From Ardenticatena sp. (GTDB lineage: Bacteria > Chloroflexota > Anaerolineae > Ardenticatenales > Ardenticatenaceae): a stretch of 59,667 bases of DNA. The DNA lies in contig WFOS01000071.1 in NCBI GenBank assembly GCA_015487975.1, positions 1 to 59,667 of the forward strand, in the 5' to 3' direction. The position numbers were made by a program, and so were the translations under genes. Below the pieces are notes generated by a model. That model ran no database searches, was not told the DNA's origin, and saw only the letters and a program-made list of their open reading frames with translations. Positions 52,779 to 59,667 of this stretch are shown one piece after another (within the stretch, counting starts at the first letter, position 1; each line of letters opens with the position of its first letter).

Positions 52779-54050
52779 TTACACCCACCCACGCAACCGC
52801 ACGGCTTCGGCCACGCGCGAAACCGCCACAATGTACGCTGCCAGGCGGTTATGCACCTGCCATTTCTGTGCGGCTGCATACACATCGTGAAACGCACGGG
52901 TCATCTTTTCATCCAGGCGCTGGTACACCTCTTCCTCGGTCCAGAAGAAGTTCATCGCATCCTGCACCTGCTCGAAGTAGGACACCGTCACGCCGCCAGC
53001 GTTGCAGAGGAAGTCGGGAATGACGAAGACATCGCGTGCGTGCAAAATCTCATCCGCTTCAGGGGTTGTGGGGCCATTCGCCAGTTCCGCCACAATGCGT
53101 GCCTGAATGCGCGGCGCGTTTTCAGCCGTGATGACGTTTTCCAGCGCTGCCGGGAAGAGTACCGTCGCCGGCACTTCCAACACCGCGTTGGATTCCAGTG
53201 GCTGCGCACCGGGGAATCCCACCACCGAACCGGTGGCACGCTTGTGCGCCAGCACCGCTTCATAGTCCAGGCCATCGGGGTTGTAGATGCCCCCGCGTGA
53301 ATCAGAGACAGCCACCACTTTCATGCCCAATACCTCAACCGCCAGTTTATGCGCGTATGAACCGGCATTGCCATACCCCTGAATCGCCGCCGGTTGCCCT
53401 TGCAGATCGATTCCTAACACTTTGGCAGCTTCGCGCACCGTGTAAATGCCACCCCGTGCAGTGGCATCATGGCGACCTTTGGAACCGCCCAGCGCAGGAG
53501 GTTTCCCCGTGATGACACCCGGCTCGTGGCGCCCTACAATGACGTCATACTCGTCCATCATCCACGCCATAATTTGCGGGTTGGTGTACACATCCGGTGC
53601 TGGCACATCCAGTTCTGGCCCCACCAGACGCGCCACTTGCCGCATGTAGCCGCGGCTCAGGCGCTCCAGCTCGCCTTCGGAGAGCTCCTTGGGGTTGCAG
53701 ACAACGCCCCCTTTGCCACCTCCCAACGGTAAATCCATGACGGCCGTCTTCCAGGTCATCCACGCGGCCAATGCCCGCACGGTGTCAATCGTTTCCTCGG
53801 GGTGAAAACGAATGCCCCCCTTCGTCGGGCCACGGGCATCATTGTATTGCACGCGGAATGCCTGGAAGATTCGCACGGAACCATCATCCATCTTGACGGG
53901 AATACGGAAGTGGAATTCGCGGAGTGGCCATCGCAAAAATTCACGCATCGCCGGTTCGAGATCGAGTACATCTGCGGCGGCATCGAATTGCTGTTGTGCA
54001 ATGGCAAACGGTGAGCGGACATCGAGGGTCTCAACAGTCGAGTGAAGCAT
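52779..54050 (-). CDS. gdhA: Glutamate dehydrogenase
   Basis: A 423-residue hexameric-type Glu/Leu/Phe/Val dehydrogenase, probably NAD(P)-linked glutamate dehydrogenase. The catalytic region reads [33 protein letters not shown] (active-site lysine) and [20 protein letters not shown]. The cofactor fold is [20 protein letters not shown], and [20 protein letters not shown] follows. A GGGGAGG site precedes the ATG. It is monocistronic, with its own promoter and a strong palindromic terminator. Confidence 0.95.
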   Translation of the reverse strand: MLHSTVETLDVRSPFAIAQQQFDAAADVLDLEPAMREFLRWPLREFHFRIPVKMDDGSVRIFQAFRVQYNDARGPTKGGIRFHPEETIDTVRALAAWMTWKTAVMDLPLGGGKGGVVCNPKELSEGELERLSRGYMRQVARLVGPELDVPAPDVYTNPQIMAWMMDEYDVIVGRHEPGVITGKPPALGGSKGRHDATARGGIYTVREAAKVLGIDLQGQPAAIQGYGNAGSYAHKLAVEVLGMKVVAVSDSRGGIYNPDGLDYEAVLAHKRATGSVVGFPGAQPLESNAVLEVPATVLFPAALENVITAENAPRIQARIVAELANGPTTPEADEILHARDVFVIPDFLCNAGGVTVSYFEQVQDAMNFFWTEEEVYQRLDEKMTRAFHDVYAAAQKWQVHNRLAAYIVAVSRVAEAVRLRGWV

Positions 54051-54102
54051 AGCGGACCTCCCCTTCGAGGTAGATTTGGTTGTTTGAGCAACGGCACTTC
54101 AC

Positions 54103-54132
54103 ATTGTAGGTATCGCGCATTCACGTGTCCAA
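54103..54132 (-). promoter_or_regulatory. Putative gdhA promoter
   Basis: On the minus strand TTGGAC (54127-54132), 18 bases and TACAAT (54103-54108) lie about 55 bases upstream of the start codon. Confidence 0.5.
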
Positions 54133-54199
54133 TCACGTTGAAAAAGTGGTGGCTCGCAGGCAAAGGCAAACCATCCTGATGCTCAAAACGGACATCACT

Positions 54200-54228
54200 T
54201 TGGCTGCCTCTTGGGCTTGTGCTACTAT
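54200..54228 (+). promoter_or_regulatory. Putative lepB promoter
   Basis: TTGGCT (54200-54205), 17 bases and TACTAT (54223-54228) lie 34 bases before the start codon. Confidence 0.5.
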
Positions 54229-54262
54229 CTGATGCCGACAACACCAAGCAGGACAGACGCAT

Positions 54263-55222
54263 ATGAACCAGCCAGAATACAACGAGCACGACACCCCACG
54301 CGAGATCGAAAACGAAACACCAGACGCCGATTTGTGGAACTACTGGCAACTGGAACCGACGACATCCCAGGTTGAACCACCAGTCCCATCACCCTGGGAC
54401 AACTCTCCACCGCTTGAAGCCCCACCGAGCACGCCGTCTGTTCCCAATCCATTCCTGGGTTTCCTGCGCGAATTGTTGGAAACCGTCATTCTTACCTTGC
54501 TGATTTTTGCACTGGTGCGTATTCCCACGCAGACCTTTCGCATCGAAGGGTCGAGCATGTTGCCGAACTTTCAAAATGGGCAGTTTCTCATCGTCAACAA
54601 GGCGGTGTATTGGTTCCGTGAACCACAACGCGGCGAGGTCATCGTCTTCCGCTTTTCCGACAACCCGCGCAAAGATTACATCAAGCGCGTGATTGGCTTG
54701 CCGGGTGAAACCGTGGAAGTCCGCCAGGGGCAGGTGTACATCGACGGACAACCGTTGAATGAGCCATGGAACCCGAACCCGGGAACGTACACCAAGAACG
54801 CCATCACGCTCGGCCCCGATGAGTATTACGTGCTGGGCGACAACCGCAACAATTCCAGCGACTCACACTTGTGGGGGCCAGTCCACCGCAGCCGTATCAT
54901 TGGCAAAGCCTGGTTCATTTACTGGCCGCCAGCCTTTGCAATGAGCGATATTCCCTTCGTTGGGCCAGCCATCGCCAATCTCCTCGCTCGCTTTGGGATC
55001 CACTTTTCATACACCCCTTCACCGCATTGGGGCATCGTGCCCACCTTTGCCGACCCCTTGCAGTCGTCATCAGGCGCGCCTGCCCCCGACACGGCTGAAC
55101 ACGCCCCGACCTCCAGCCACACCCCCTCGGTCGCCACCGCCGAACCGTATCCTTCGCCCGCCCTGGAAATGTCCCCGCCACCCACCGTTCCGCCAGACGC
55201 CTATCCCGATCCCACTCCCTGA
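54263..55222 (+). CDS. lepB: Signal peptidase I with N- and C-terminal extensions
   Basis: A 319-residue type I signal peptidase. The catalytic Ser is in FRIEGSSMLPNFQNGQFLIV (near 98), the catalytic Lys in KDYIKRVIGLPGETVEVRQG (near 141), and the conserved box is YYVLGDNRNNSSDSHLWGPV. One membrane anchor lies at about 72-92 (LLETVILTLLIFALV). Two parts are unusual: about 70 cytoplasmic Pro/Glu-rich N-terminal residues, and an outward tail of about 80 residues rich in Pro, Ala and Thr ending in PPDAYPDPTP. It removes signal peptides from exported proteins. It is followed by fabD, which has its own promoter. Confidence 0.92.
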   Translation: MNQPEYNEHDTPREIENETPDADLWNYWQLEPTTSQVEPPVPSPWDNSPPLEAPPSTPSVPNPFLGFLRELLETVILTLLIFALVRIPTQTFRIEGSSMLPNFQNGQFLIVNKAVYWFREPQRGEVIVFRFSDNPRKDYIKRVIGLPGETVEVRQGQVYIDGQPLNEPWNPNPGTYTKNAITLGPDEYYVLGDNRNNSSDSHLWGPVHRSRIIGKAWFIYWPPAFAMSDIPFVGPAIANLLARFGIHFSYTPSPHWGIVPTFADPLQSSSGAPAPDTAEHAPTSSHTPSVATAEPYPSPALEMSPPPTVPPDAYPDPTP

Positions 55223-55246
55223 CCAGCCGCCTACTCGTTCCCTGCC

Positions 55247-55275
55247 TTGTAGTCCTTCCCCCCATTGCGTATAAT
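55247..55275 (+). promoter_or_regulatory. Promoter of the fabD operon
   Basis: TTGTAG (55247-55252), 17 bases and a perfect TATAAT (55270-55275) lie 47 bases upstream of the GTG start. Confidence 0.7.
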
Positions 55276-55322
55276 CCGCGCCGCCGTATCCAAGACTGCC
55301 AAACAGGAAGGAGGGAACGCTC

Positions 55323-56258
55323 GTGCACACACCCGTTGCATTCGTTTTCCCCGGTCAGGGCGCTCAACGCGTTGGCATGGGCAAAGATTTCTTCGAGACC
55401 TATCCGCTCGCTCGCGAGACCTTCGCACAAGCAGATGAGATTCTGGGCTTTCCCCTTTCGCAGCTCTGTTTCGAAGGTCCCAAAGAAGAATTGGACGAAA
55501 CCATCAATACCCAACCAGCACTGTACGTTACCAGCGTTGCCATCTGGCGTGTCGCCATGAGCGAAGGGCTTGTGCCCTCACCAGCCATGGTGGCCGGGCA
55601 CAGCCTGGGCGAATACAGCGCCCTGACAGCCGCTGGCGCATTGCCGTTCGAGGCAGGTGTCCAACTTGTGCGTGAACGTGGTCGCCTGATGAAACAAGCG
55701 GGCGACCAAAATCCCGGTGCGATGGCCGCCATCCTTGGGCTGGATGATGAAACCGTCACCGCGATCTGCCAGGAAGCGTCGCAACCAGGCGAAACAGTGC
55801 AAGTCGCCAACTACAATTGCCCCGGCCAGGTCGTCATCAGTGGTGCCAAAGCTGCCATCGAACGCGCTGTTGCGCTCGCGCAGGAACGCCGCGCTCGCAA
55901 ATGCGTCGTGCTCGATGTGAGTATCGCCGCCCACTCGGCGCTCATGGCCCCCATCAAAGATGAGTTTCGACGTGCCGTCGAAGCCGCCCCTCTGCACACA
56001 CCCGCTGTCCCCGTCGTGCTCAACCTAACTGCGCACCCCACCACCGATGTGGACGCCATTCGCCACGAATTGATCGAGCAGCTGACTGGTTCGGTGCGTT
56101 GGACCGAAAGCGTGCAGGCCATGCGCGCCGCCGGCGTGCAAACGTTCATCGAATTTGGGCCAGGTGGTGTGTTGAGCGGGCTCATCAAACGCATCGACCG
56201 CAAGGCCGGGCGTCTGAGCATCGGAAGCATTGCCGACGTACGCCAGGTACAAGCCTGA
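55323..56258 (+). CDS. fabD: Malonyl-CoA:ACP transacylase FabD
   Basis: A 311-residue FabD that loads malonyl groups onto acyl carrier protein. It starts at GTG 55323 behind AGGAAGGAGGG. Motifs: VAFVFPGQGAQRVGMGKDFF, the nucleophile loop MVAGHSLGEYSALTAAGALP (Ser near 94), and ISGAKAAIERAV. The catalytic His is in LDVSIAAHSALMAPI, and QTFIEFGPGGVLSGLIKRI closes the fold. It leads the run fabD, fabG, asp23, nusB, tatB, tatC. No acpP or fabH/fabF gene is in the window. Confidence 0.95.
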   Translation: MHTPVAFVFPGQGAQRVGMGKDFFETYPLARETFAQADEILGFPLSQLCFEGPKEELDETINTQPALYVTSVAIWRVAMSEGLVPSPAMVAGHSLGEYSALTAAGALPFEAGVQLVRERGRLMKQAGDQNPGAMAAILGLDDETVTAICQEASQPGETVQVANYNCPGQVVISGAKAAIERAVALAQERRARKCVVLDVSIAAHSALMAPIKDEFRRAVEAAPLHTPAVPVVLNLTAHPTTDVDAIRHELIEQLTGSVRWTESVQAMRAAGVQTFIEFGPGGVLSGLIKRIDRKAGRLSIGSIADVRQVQA

Positions 56259-56294
56259 CCCCATCAACCAACCCAACCAAAAGGAGTGCAGCAC

Positions 56295-57041
56295 ATGATT
56301 GATTTGACAGGCAAAGTGGCATTGGTAACCGGTGGTTCGCGTGGTATTGGCCGCGCCATCTGCCTGCAACTGGCCGACTTGGGCGCCGACGTGGCCGTCA
56401 ACTATCGTGGCAATGCCGAAGCCGCCCAAGAAGTCGTCGAAGCCATTCAAGCCAAAGGGCGCCGTGCCATCGCTGTGCAAGCCGACGTGCGTTTCTATGA
56501 CCAGGTGAGCCAAATGGTCAAAACCGTGGTCAAAGAGTTCGGCACCATTCACATCCTGGTGAACAACGCGGGGCTCACACGCGACAATGTGATGATGCGC
56601 ATGAAAGAAGAAGATTGGGACATCGTGATCGATACCAATCTCAAAGGGGCGTTCAACTGCATCAAAGCCGTGCAACGCACCATGATCAAGAACCGCTATG
56701 GCCGCATCGTCAACATCACATCCATCGCTGGCATTGGTGGCAACGCTGGCCAGGCCAACTACGCTTCCGCCAAGGCGGGGCTCATCGGGCTGACGAAAAG
56801 CGTGGCCAAAGAACTCGGCTCACGCAACATTACCTGCAACGCAGTAGCGCCGGGCTACATCCCCACTGACCTCACCGCCGACCTGCCCGAAGAGTTCGTC
56901 GAACAAGCCCGCCAGCTGACGCCCCTGGGGCGGTTGGGCACCGTGGAAGATGTAGCCAACGTCGTCGCCTTCTTCGCCAGCGACGCTGCCGCCTTCGTTA
57001 CCGGCGAGGTCTTGCGTGTCGACGGGGGCATGATTTTCTGA
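56295..57041 (+). CDS. fabG: 3-oxoacyl-ACP reductase FabG
   Basis: A 248-residue short-chain dehydrogenase. The NADP-binding loop is VALVTGGSRGIGRAICLQLA, NNAG occurs in ILVNNAGLTRDNVMMRMKEE, and the catalytic Ser-Tyr-Lys lie in VNITSIAGIGGNAGQANYAS and AKAG (about 142, 155, 159). The N-x-x-D-x-NLKGAFNC segment matches FabG. The ATG at 56295 has AAGGAG eight bases upstream; the in-frame GTG at 56286 is less likely. It follows fabD by 36 bases, as expected for fatty-acid elongation genes. Confidence 0.94.
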   Translation: MIDLTGKVALVTGGSRGIGRAICLQLADLGADVAVNYRGNAEAAQEVVEAIQAKGRRAIAVQADVRFYDQVSQMVKTVVKEFGTIHILVNNAGLTRDNVMMRMKEEDWDIVIDTNLKGAFNCIKAVQRTMIKNRYGRIVNITSIAGIGGNAGQANYASAKAGLIGLTKSVAKELGSRNITCNAVAPGYIPTDLTADLPEEFVEQARQLTPLGRLGTVEDVANVVAFFASDAAAFVTGEVLRVDGGMIF

Positions 57042-57096
57042 ACTTCGCCAAACAGAGTAGAATAGGTACACACTTGCGAGCAGAGGCAAGAACACG

Positions 57097-57450
57097 ATGA
57101 GCGAACACGAAGGCGATTCGGTGCGTGTCGCACCAGAAGTCATCACGACCATTGCAACTCGCGCAGCGCAGAGCGTGCCCGGTGTGGCACGCCTGCGCTC
57201 GCCTCGTGCGGCGCGTGTCTTTGCATCGCGCCAGCAAGATGTTTACATCACCATCGGAGAAGACGACAGTGTCAATGTCGAGCTGAATATCATCGCCACG
57301 CCCAATGTCAACCTGCGTACGTTGGGCGAAAACGTACAAAAAGCCATCCAACGCGCCATCGAAGATATTGTCGGCATGCGTGTCGGGTCGATCGACGTGT
57401 TTATCGAAGATATTGCCTATGATGCCGACAACCAACAAGAGGACGTCTAA
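57097..57450 (+). CDS. Asp23/Gls24 family envelope stress protein
   Basis: A 117-residue Asp23/Gls24 (DUF322) protein: VRVAPEVITTIATRAAQSVP, GVARL, then YITIGEDDSVNVELNIIATP and LRTLGENVQKAIQRAIEDIV. In Firmicutes Asp23 lines the membrane and responds to cell-wall stress. A copy next to nusB is conserved in Firmicutes (YqhY type) and is tied there to lipid metabolism. That fits its place directly after fabD-fabG. Its 3' end lies one base from the preferred nusB start. Confidence 0.9.
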   Translation: MSEHEGDSVRVAPEVITTIATRAAQSVPGVARLRSPRAARVFASRQQDVYITIGEDDSVNVELNIIATPNVNLRTLGENVQKAIQRAIEDIVGMRVGSIDVFIEDIAYDADNQQEDV

Positions 57451-57451
57451 G

Positions 57452-57883
57452 GTGATTGCAGCACGCCGTCAAGCCCGTGAACTGGCCTTACAAGCACTCT
57501 ACGAATTGGATATGACGAGGCATCCTGTGGGAGAGGTCATCGAAACGCGCTTGCACGAAACCGAAGACCTGCTCCCCGATGCCGAACCGTTCATGCGTCA
57601 GCTGGTACGTGGTGTGGTCGAACACCGCGATGAGATTGACCCCTACGTGGTGCAAATCGCACCTGAATGGCCGATCGAACAAATGGCGGTGGTAGACCGC
57701 AACATTCTGCGCTTGGCGCTCTACGAGCTGCTCTACACACCCGAAACGCCCTACAAGGTGGTCATCAACGAGGCGGTGGAACTGGCGAAAGAATTTGGCG
57801 GCCCAAACTCGCCACGTTTTATCAACGGCGCGTTGGGCACATTCGTCAATCTCTATCTGAATCGTGCATCGAGTCAGGAATAG
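57452..57883 (+). CDS. nusB: Transcription antitermination factor NusB
   Basis: A 143-residue NusB, RNA-binding antitermination factor for rRNA operons. Core: ARRQARELALQALYELDMTR, FMRQLVRGVVEHRDEIDPYV, MAVVDRNILRLALYELLYTP, VVINEAVELAKEFGGPNSPR and FINGALGTFVNLYL. GTG 57452 is preferred because AAGAGG lies nine bases upstream. ATGs at 57419 and 57422 in the same frame, inside asp23, would add about 10 residues. The stop codon precedes the tatB start by one base. Confidence 0.93.
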   Translation: MIAARRQARELALQALYELDMTRHPVGEVIETRLHETEDLLPDAEPFMRQLVRGVVEHRDEIDPYVVQIAPEWPIEQMAVVDRNILRLALYELLYTPETPYKVVINEAVELAKEFGGPNSPRFINGALGTFVNLYLNRASSQE

Positions 57884-57884
57884 T

Positions 57885-58316
57885 ATGGAAATTTTCAACA
57901 TCGGCATCGGGGAAATGATCGTCATCGCCATCATTGGCCTGCTCGTCTTCGGGCCCGAACGATTGCCCGAGGTGATGCGCCAAGTGGCAAAGGTGACAAA
58001 ACAAGTACAAGCGCTTTCCAGTGAATTCAACAAGGCGCTGCAAGAATCGCTTCAAGACATCGAAGCGCCAGTGAAGGAGACGCGCGATATCATCGAACGC
58101 AATCTGGAAGAAGCACGCGCAACAATTACCGAAACCGAACAGCACATCAAACAAACCGAAAGCGAACTGGCGGGCGAACTGGCGAGCATCCTGGGAACAG
58201 ACTTGATGGAGACAGACTCACCAGCCACCGTGGAAACGCCCGCCGTATCCGAGCCCACATCGACATCAGGTGAAATCGCTGCAGACGAAACCCATGACAT
58301 CGAAACCGCACGCTGA
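57885..58316 (+). CDS. tatB: Twin-arginine translocase subunit TatB (TatA/B family)
   Basis: A 143-residue TatA/B-type protein. A single N-terminal helix (residues about 5-21, IGIGEMIVIAIIGLLVFGPE) with the FGPERLPEV hinge is followed by an amphipathic helix (MRQVAKVTKQVQALSSEFNK) and a long acidic coiled-coil-like tail (LEEARATITETEQHIKQTES). Length and tail favour TatB over TatA. The ATG at 57885 follows the nusB stop directly. The end overlaps tatC by 23 bases. No separate tatA is in the window. Confidence 0.88.
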   Translation: MEIFNIGIGEMIVIAIIGLLVFGPERLPEVMRQVAKVTKQVQALSSEFNKALQESLQDIEAPVKETRDIIERNLEEARATITETEQHIKQTESELAGELASILGTDLMETDSPATVETPAVSEPTSTSGEIAADETHDIETAR

Positions 58317-59031
58317 AATCGAAGAAACAGCAGACGTGTACGATGGCGAAGCCAAACCGCTGGTCGAACATCTGCGCGAACTACGCACCCGCTTGTTCCG
58401 CGCCGTGGCTTTTCTGTTGCTGACAACGATGGTCTCCGTTTTTGCAGCCGATCGCTTTTTGCAAATTCTCACCAAACCGCTGCTCTTACCCCCGCAAGCC
58501 ATTCGCCCAACCGAAACGATCATCGTGTACTTCAAGGTTGCACTCATCATGGGGCTGGCCATTGCCATGCCCGAAATCCTGTACGAAATCATTGCATTCG
58601 TCACACCAGGACTGACACGCAAGGAAAAGCGCTATCTCTTCTTCTTTCTCCCCGCCGCGGCATTGCTTTTCATAGCAGGGGTGGCGTTTGGAGCATTCGT
58701 AGCGCTCCCTGCTGCGCTTGGCTTTCTGCAACAATTTGGGAAAAGTTTTGCGGAAATTCAATGGACGTTGGATAGCTACATCTCGTTCGTCACCACGTTC
58801 CTCCTTTGGTTGGGGCTGGGGTTCCAAACGCCGCTGGTGATTTTCACACTCGCCAAGCTCAACATCGTGCAATATGAAACACTCAAAAAGAATATTCGCT
58901 GGGCCGTTCTCATCGCCGCTATCCTTGCCGCGATGATTACCCCTACGCCAGACCCTTTCAACATGATGATTGTGGCTGTTCCACTCTTTTTCCTGTACGT
59001 CTTCGGAGTCTTTTTGGCACGCTTTGCCTGA
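58294..59031 (+). CDS. tatC: Twin-arginine translocase subunit TatC
   Basis: A 245-residue polytopic TatC. The N-terminal motif AKPLVEHLRELRTRLFRAVA is the twin-arginine receptor region. Six hydrophobic segments follow, including FLLLTTMVSVFAADRFLQIL, YLFFFLPAAALLFIAGVAFG and IRWAVLIAAILAAMITPTPD. FVTPGLTRKEKRYLFFF and PDPFNMMIVAVPLFFLYVFG are family signatures. Start at 58294 gives a 23-base overlap with tatB; GTG at 58270 is an alternative. It closes the operon. Confidence 0.94.
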   Translation: MTSKPHAEIEETADVYDGEAKPLVEHLRELRTRLFRAVAFLLLTTMVSVFAADRFLQILTKPLLLPPQAIRPTETIIVYFKVALIMGLAIAMPEILYEIIAFVTPGLTRKEKRYLFFFLPAAALLFIAGVAFGAFVALPAALGFLQQFGKSFAEIQWTLDSYISFVTTFLLWLGLGFQTPLVIFTLAKLNIVQYETLKKNIRWAVLIAAILAAMITPTPDPFNMMIVAVPLFFLYVFGVFLARFA

Positions 59032-59045
59032 CAGAGTCTTGAATG

Positions 59046-59072
59046 CAAAAAATGGCGGCACACACGCCGCCG
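59046..59072 (-). terminator. Terminator of the small membrane-protein gene
   Basis: GGCGGC (59054-59059) and GCCGCC (59066-59071) pair. On the minus strand ATTTTTTGC follows. It may also end tatC transcription weakly. Confidence 0.6.
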
Positions 59073-59097
59073 TCTTCTGATTGTCGCTTCTCTCGTA

Positions 59098-59472
59098 TCA
59101 CAGTGCTCCTTGAACCATCTGCGCCCGCACCGCCAACCCAAATACGAACAACCCTACCAACCCCCAAATGAGCATCACACGGCGACTATCATCACCACGT
59201 GTGTACGCATAGGTGGCCGGGAACGAAATCACGGCCATAATGCCGTACAGAATGTGCACGAGGCGCGCCGGCCGTAACCCACCACCAAACAAGGCAAACC
59301 CCAGCAACGCCTGTACGAGAATCAACACCTCAGCGACAATCACCGCACCCAGGTAATTACCATCCAGCCCTTCACCACGCACGTATTTGTACAGTCCCCA
59401 CACTCCCAAGAAAAGCGTGTAAAGTGTCATGGTGGTTGCCAAACGGTCATGCAGAAAGATGAGCGTTTGCAC
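59098..59472 (-). CDS. Small four-helix membrane protein of unknown function
   Basis: A 124-residue protein with four hydrophobic segments: TMTLYTLFLGVWGLYKYVRG, YLGAVIVAEVLILVQALLGF, ARLVHILYGIMAVISFPATY and VMLIWGLVGLFVFGLAVRAQ. GTG at 59472 is chosen for AAGGAGG six bases upstream; an open frame extends further without support. The histidine in FLHDRLATT and the one in ARLVHILYG could in principle bind haem or copper. The layout recalls small cytochrome-b561-like or heme-copper assembly membrane proteins, but I cannot assign a family. It converges on tatC. Confidence 0.65.
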   Translation of the reverse strand: MQTLIFLHDRLATTMTLYTLFLGVWGLYKYVRGEGLDGNYLGAVIVAEVLILVQALLGFALFGGGLRPARLVHILYGIMAVISFPATYAYTRGDDSRRVMLIWGLVGLFVFGLAVRAQMVQGAL

Positions 59473-59602
59473 GGTCAGCCTCCTTGTGTTGCTCTCGCGT
59501 TGGGGCAAGGCAGTATACACAAAAGCACCGAAGCGACAATGCCAAGCGGCTCTATGCACAAGCCCCTCATCAGCCCCCCTCACAATTGCAAAGCCGACCA
59601 TC

Positions 59603-59631
59603 TTGACACGCTCCCCCGCCTGTGATACACT
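59603..59631 (+). promoter_or_regulatory. Strong promoter at the right edge
   Basis: TTGACA (59603-59608), exactly 17 bases and TACACT (59626-59631). It points to a gene beyond the window. Confidence 0.7.
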
Positions 59632-59645
59632 CCTGGCATCATTCG

Positions 59646-59661
59646 TAGAACATGTGTTCTA
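59646..59661. promoter_or_regulatory. LexA (SOS) box-like palindrome
   Basis: TAGAAC-ATGT-GTTCTA is a perfect palindrome with the GAAC-N4-GTTC core of Gram-positive-type LexA/DinR boxes. It lies 15 bases after the -10 element of a near-consensus promoter, a position suited to repression. Confidence 0.65.
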
Positions 59662-59667
59662 TCTCTC

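Overview
The window is about 59.7 kb of moderately high-GC bacterial DNA with closely packed operons, Gram-positive-like Shine-Dalgarno sites (AGGAGG type), sigma-A/70-type promoters and many strong GC-rich hairpin terminators. Several features fit a Chloroflexota bacterium, perhaps an Ardenticatenia-like lineage: a DnaD-type primosome protein beside dnaB, a nucleoside-type BMP ABC transporter, Asp23 beside nusB, a Gram-positive-type GAAC-N4-GTTC LexA box, and long secreted proteins with carboxypeptidase-regulatory repeats. The taxonomic call is inference; no rRNA gene is present.

Layout. 0-0.25 kb: edge of an unidentified HTH-like gene and a tRNA-Arg(TCG). 0.35-6 kb: a giant secreted multidomain protein and an MFS exporter. 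6-13.6 kb: an oxygenase cluster. Two related cytochromes P450 and a sulfotransferase lie on the minus strand. Divergent from them, a TetR regulator leads paaABCD (a phenylacetyl-CoA epoxidase-like oxygenase without its PaaE reductase). A 24-bp palindrome sits between the two arms. 13.6-18.7 kb: a CHAT protease-FGE-like fusion, a PRC-barrel/BON protein and a secreted lipase-like hydrolase. 18.6-22.8 kb: a WYL regulator, a doxX/HxlR pair with an operator, moeA and a membrane-anchored DsbA-like protein. 22.9-27 kb: a bifunctional-nuclease-domain protein, then dnaB, a DnaD-domain protein and a helicase-loader-like protein with two fused AAA+ domains. 27-34.5 kb: a histidine phosphatase, the NAD(P)H-hydrate repair enzyme and a four-gene BMP-family ABC importer. 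34.7-40.7 kb: a GYD-domain protein with acnA, then a BtrH/DUF4872-like protein with thiE and thiD. 40.8-45 kb: an RND transporter carrying a repeat insertion of roughly 440 residues.

45-52.7 kb is more mosaic: a 3D-domain-like secreted protein, an aminoadipate-semialdehyde-type dehydrogenase, a PatB/MalY-type lyase of lower GC, a truncated and frameshifted PEP-synthase/rifampicin-phosphotransferase-like pseudogene, a DUF2630-like small protein and an AT-rich type II restriction-modification pair. 52.7-59.7 kb returns to housekeeping genes: gdhA, lepB, fabD-fabG, asp23-nusB, tatB-tatC and a small membrane protein. The window ends in a promoter carrying a LexA-type box.

The most unusual items are the RND insertion repeats, the tandem helicase-loader fusion, the CHAT-FGE fusion, the reductase-less PaaABCD cluster opposite P450/sulfotransferase genes, the BtrH-like protein in a thiamine operon, and TTCTAAY repeats phased at 11 bp.
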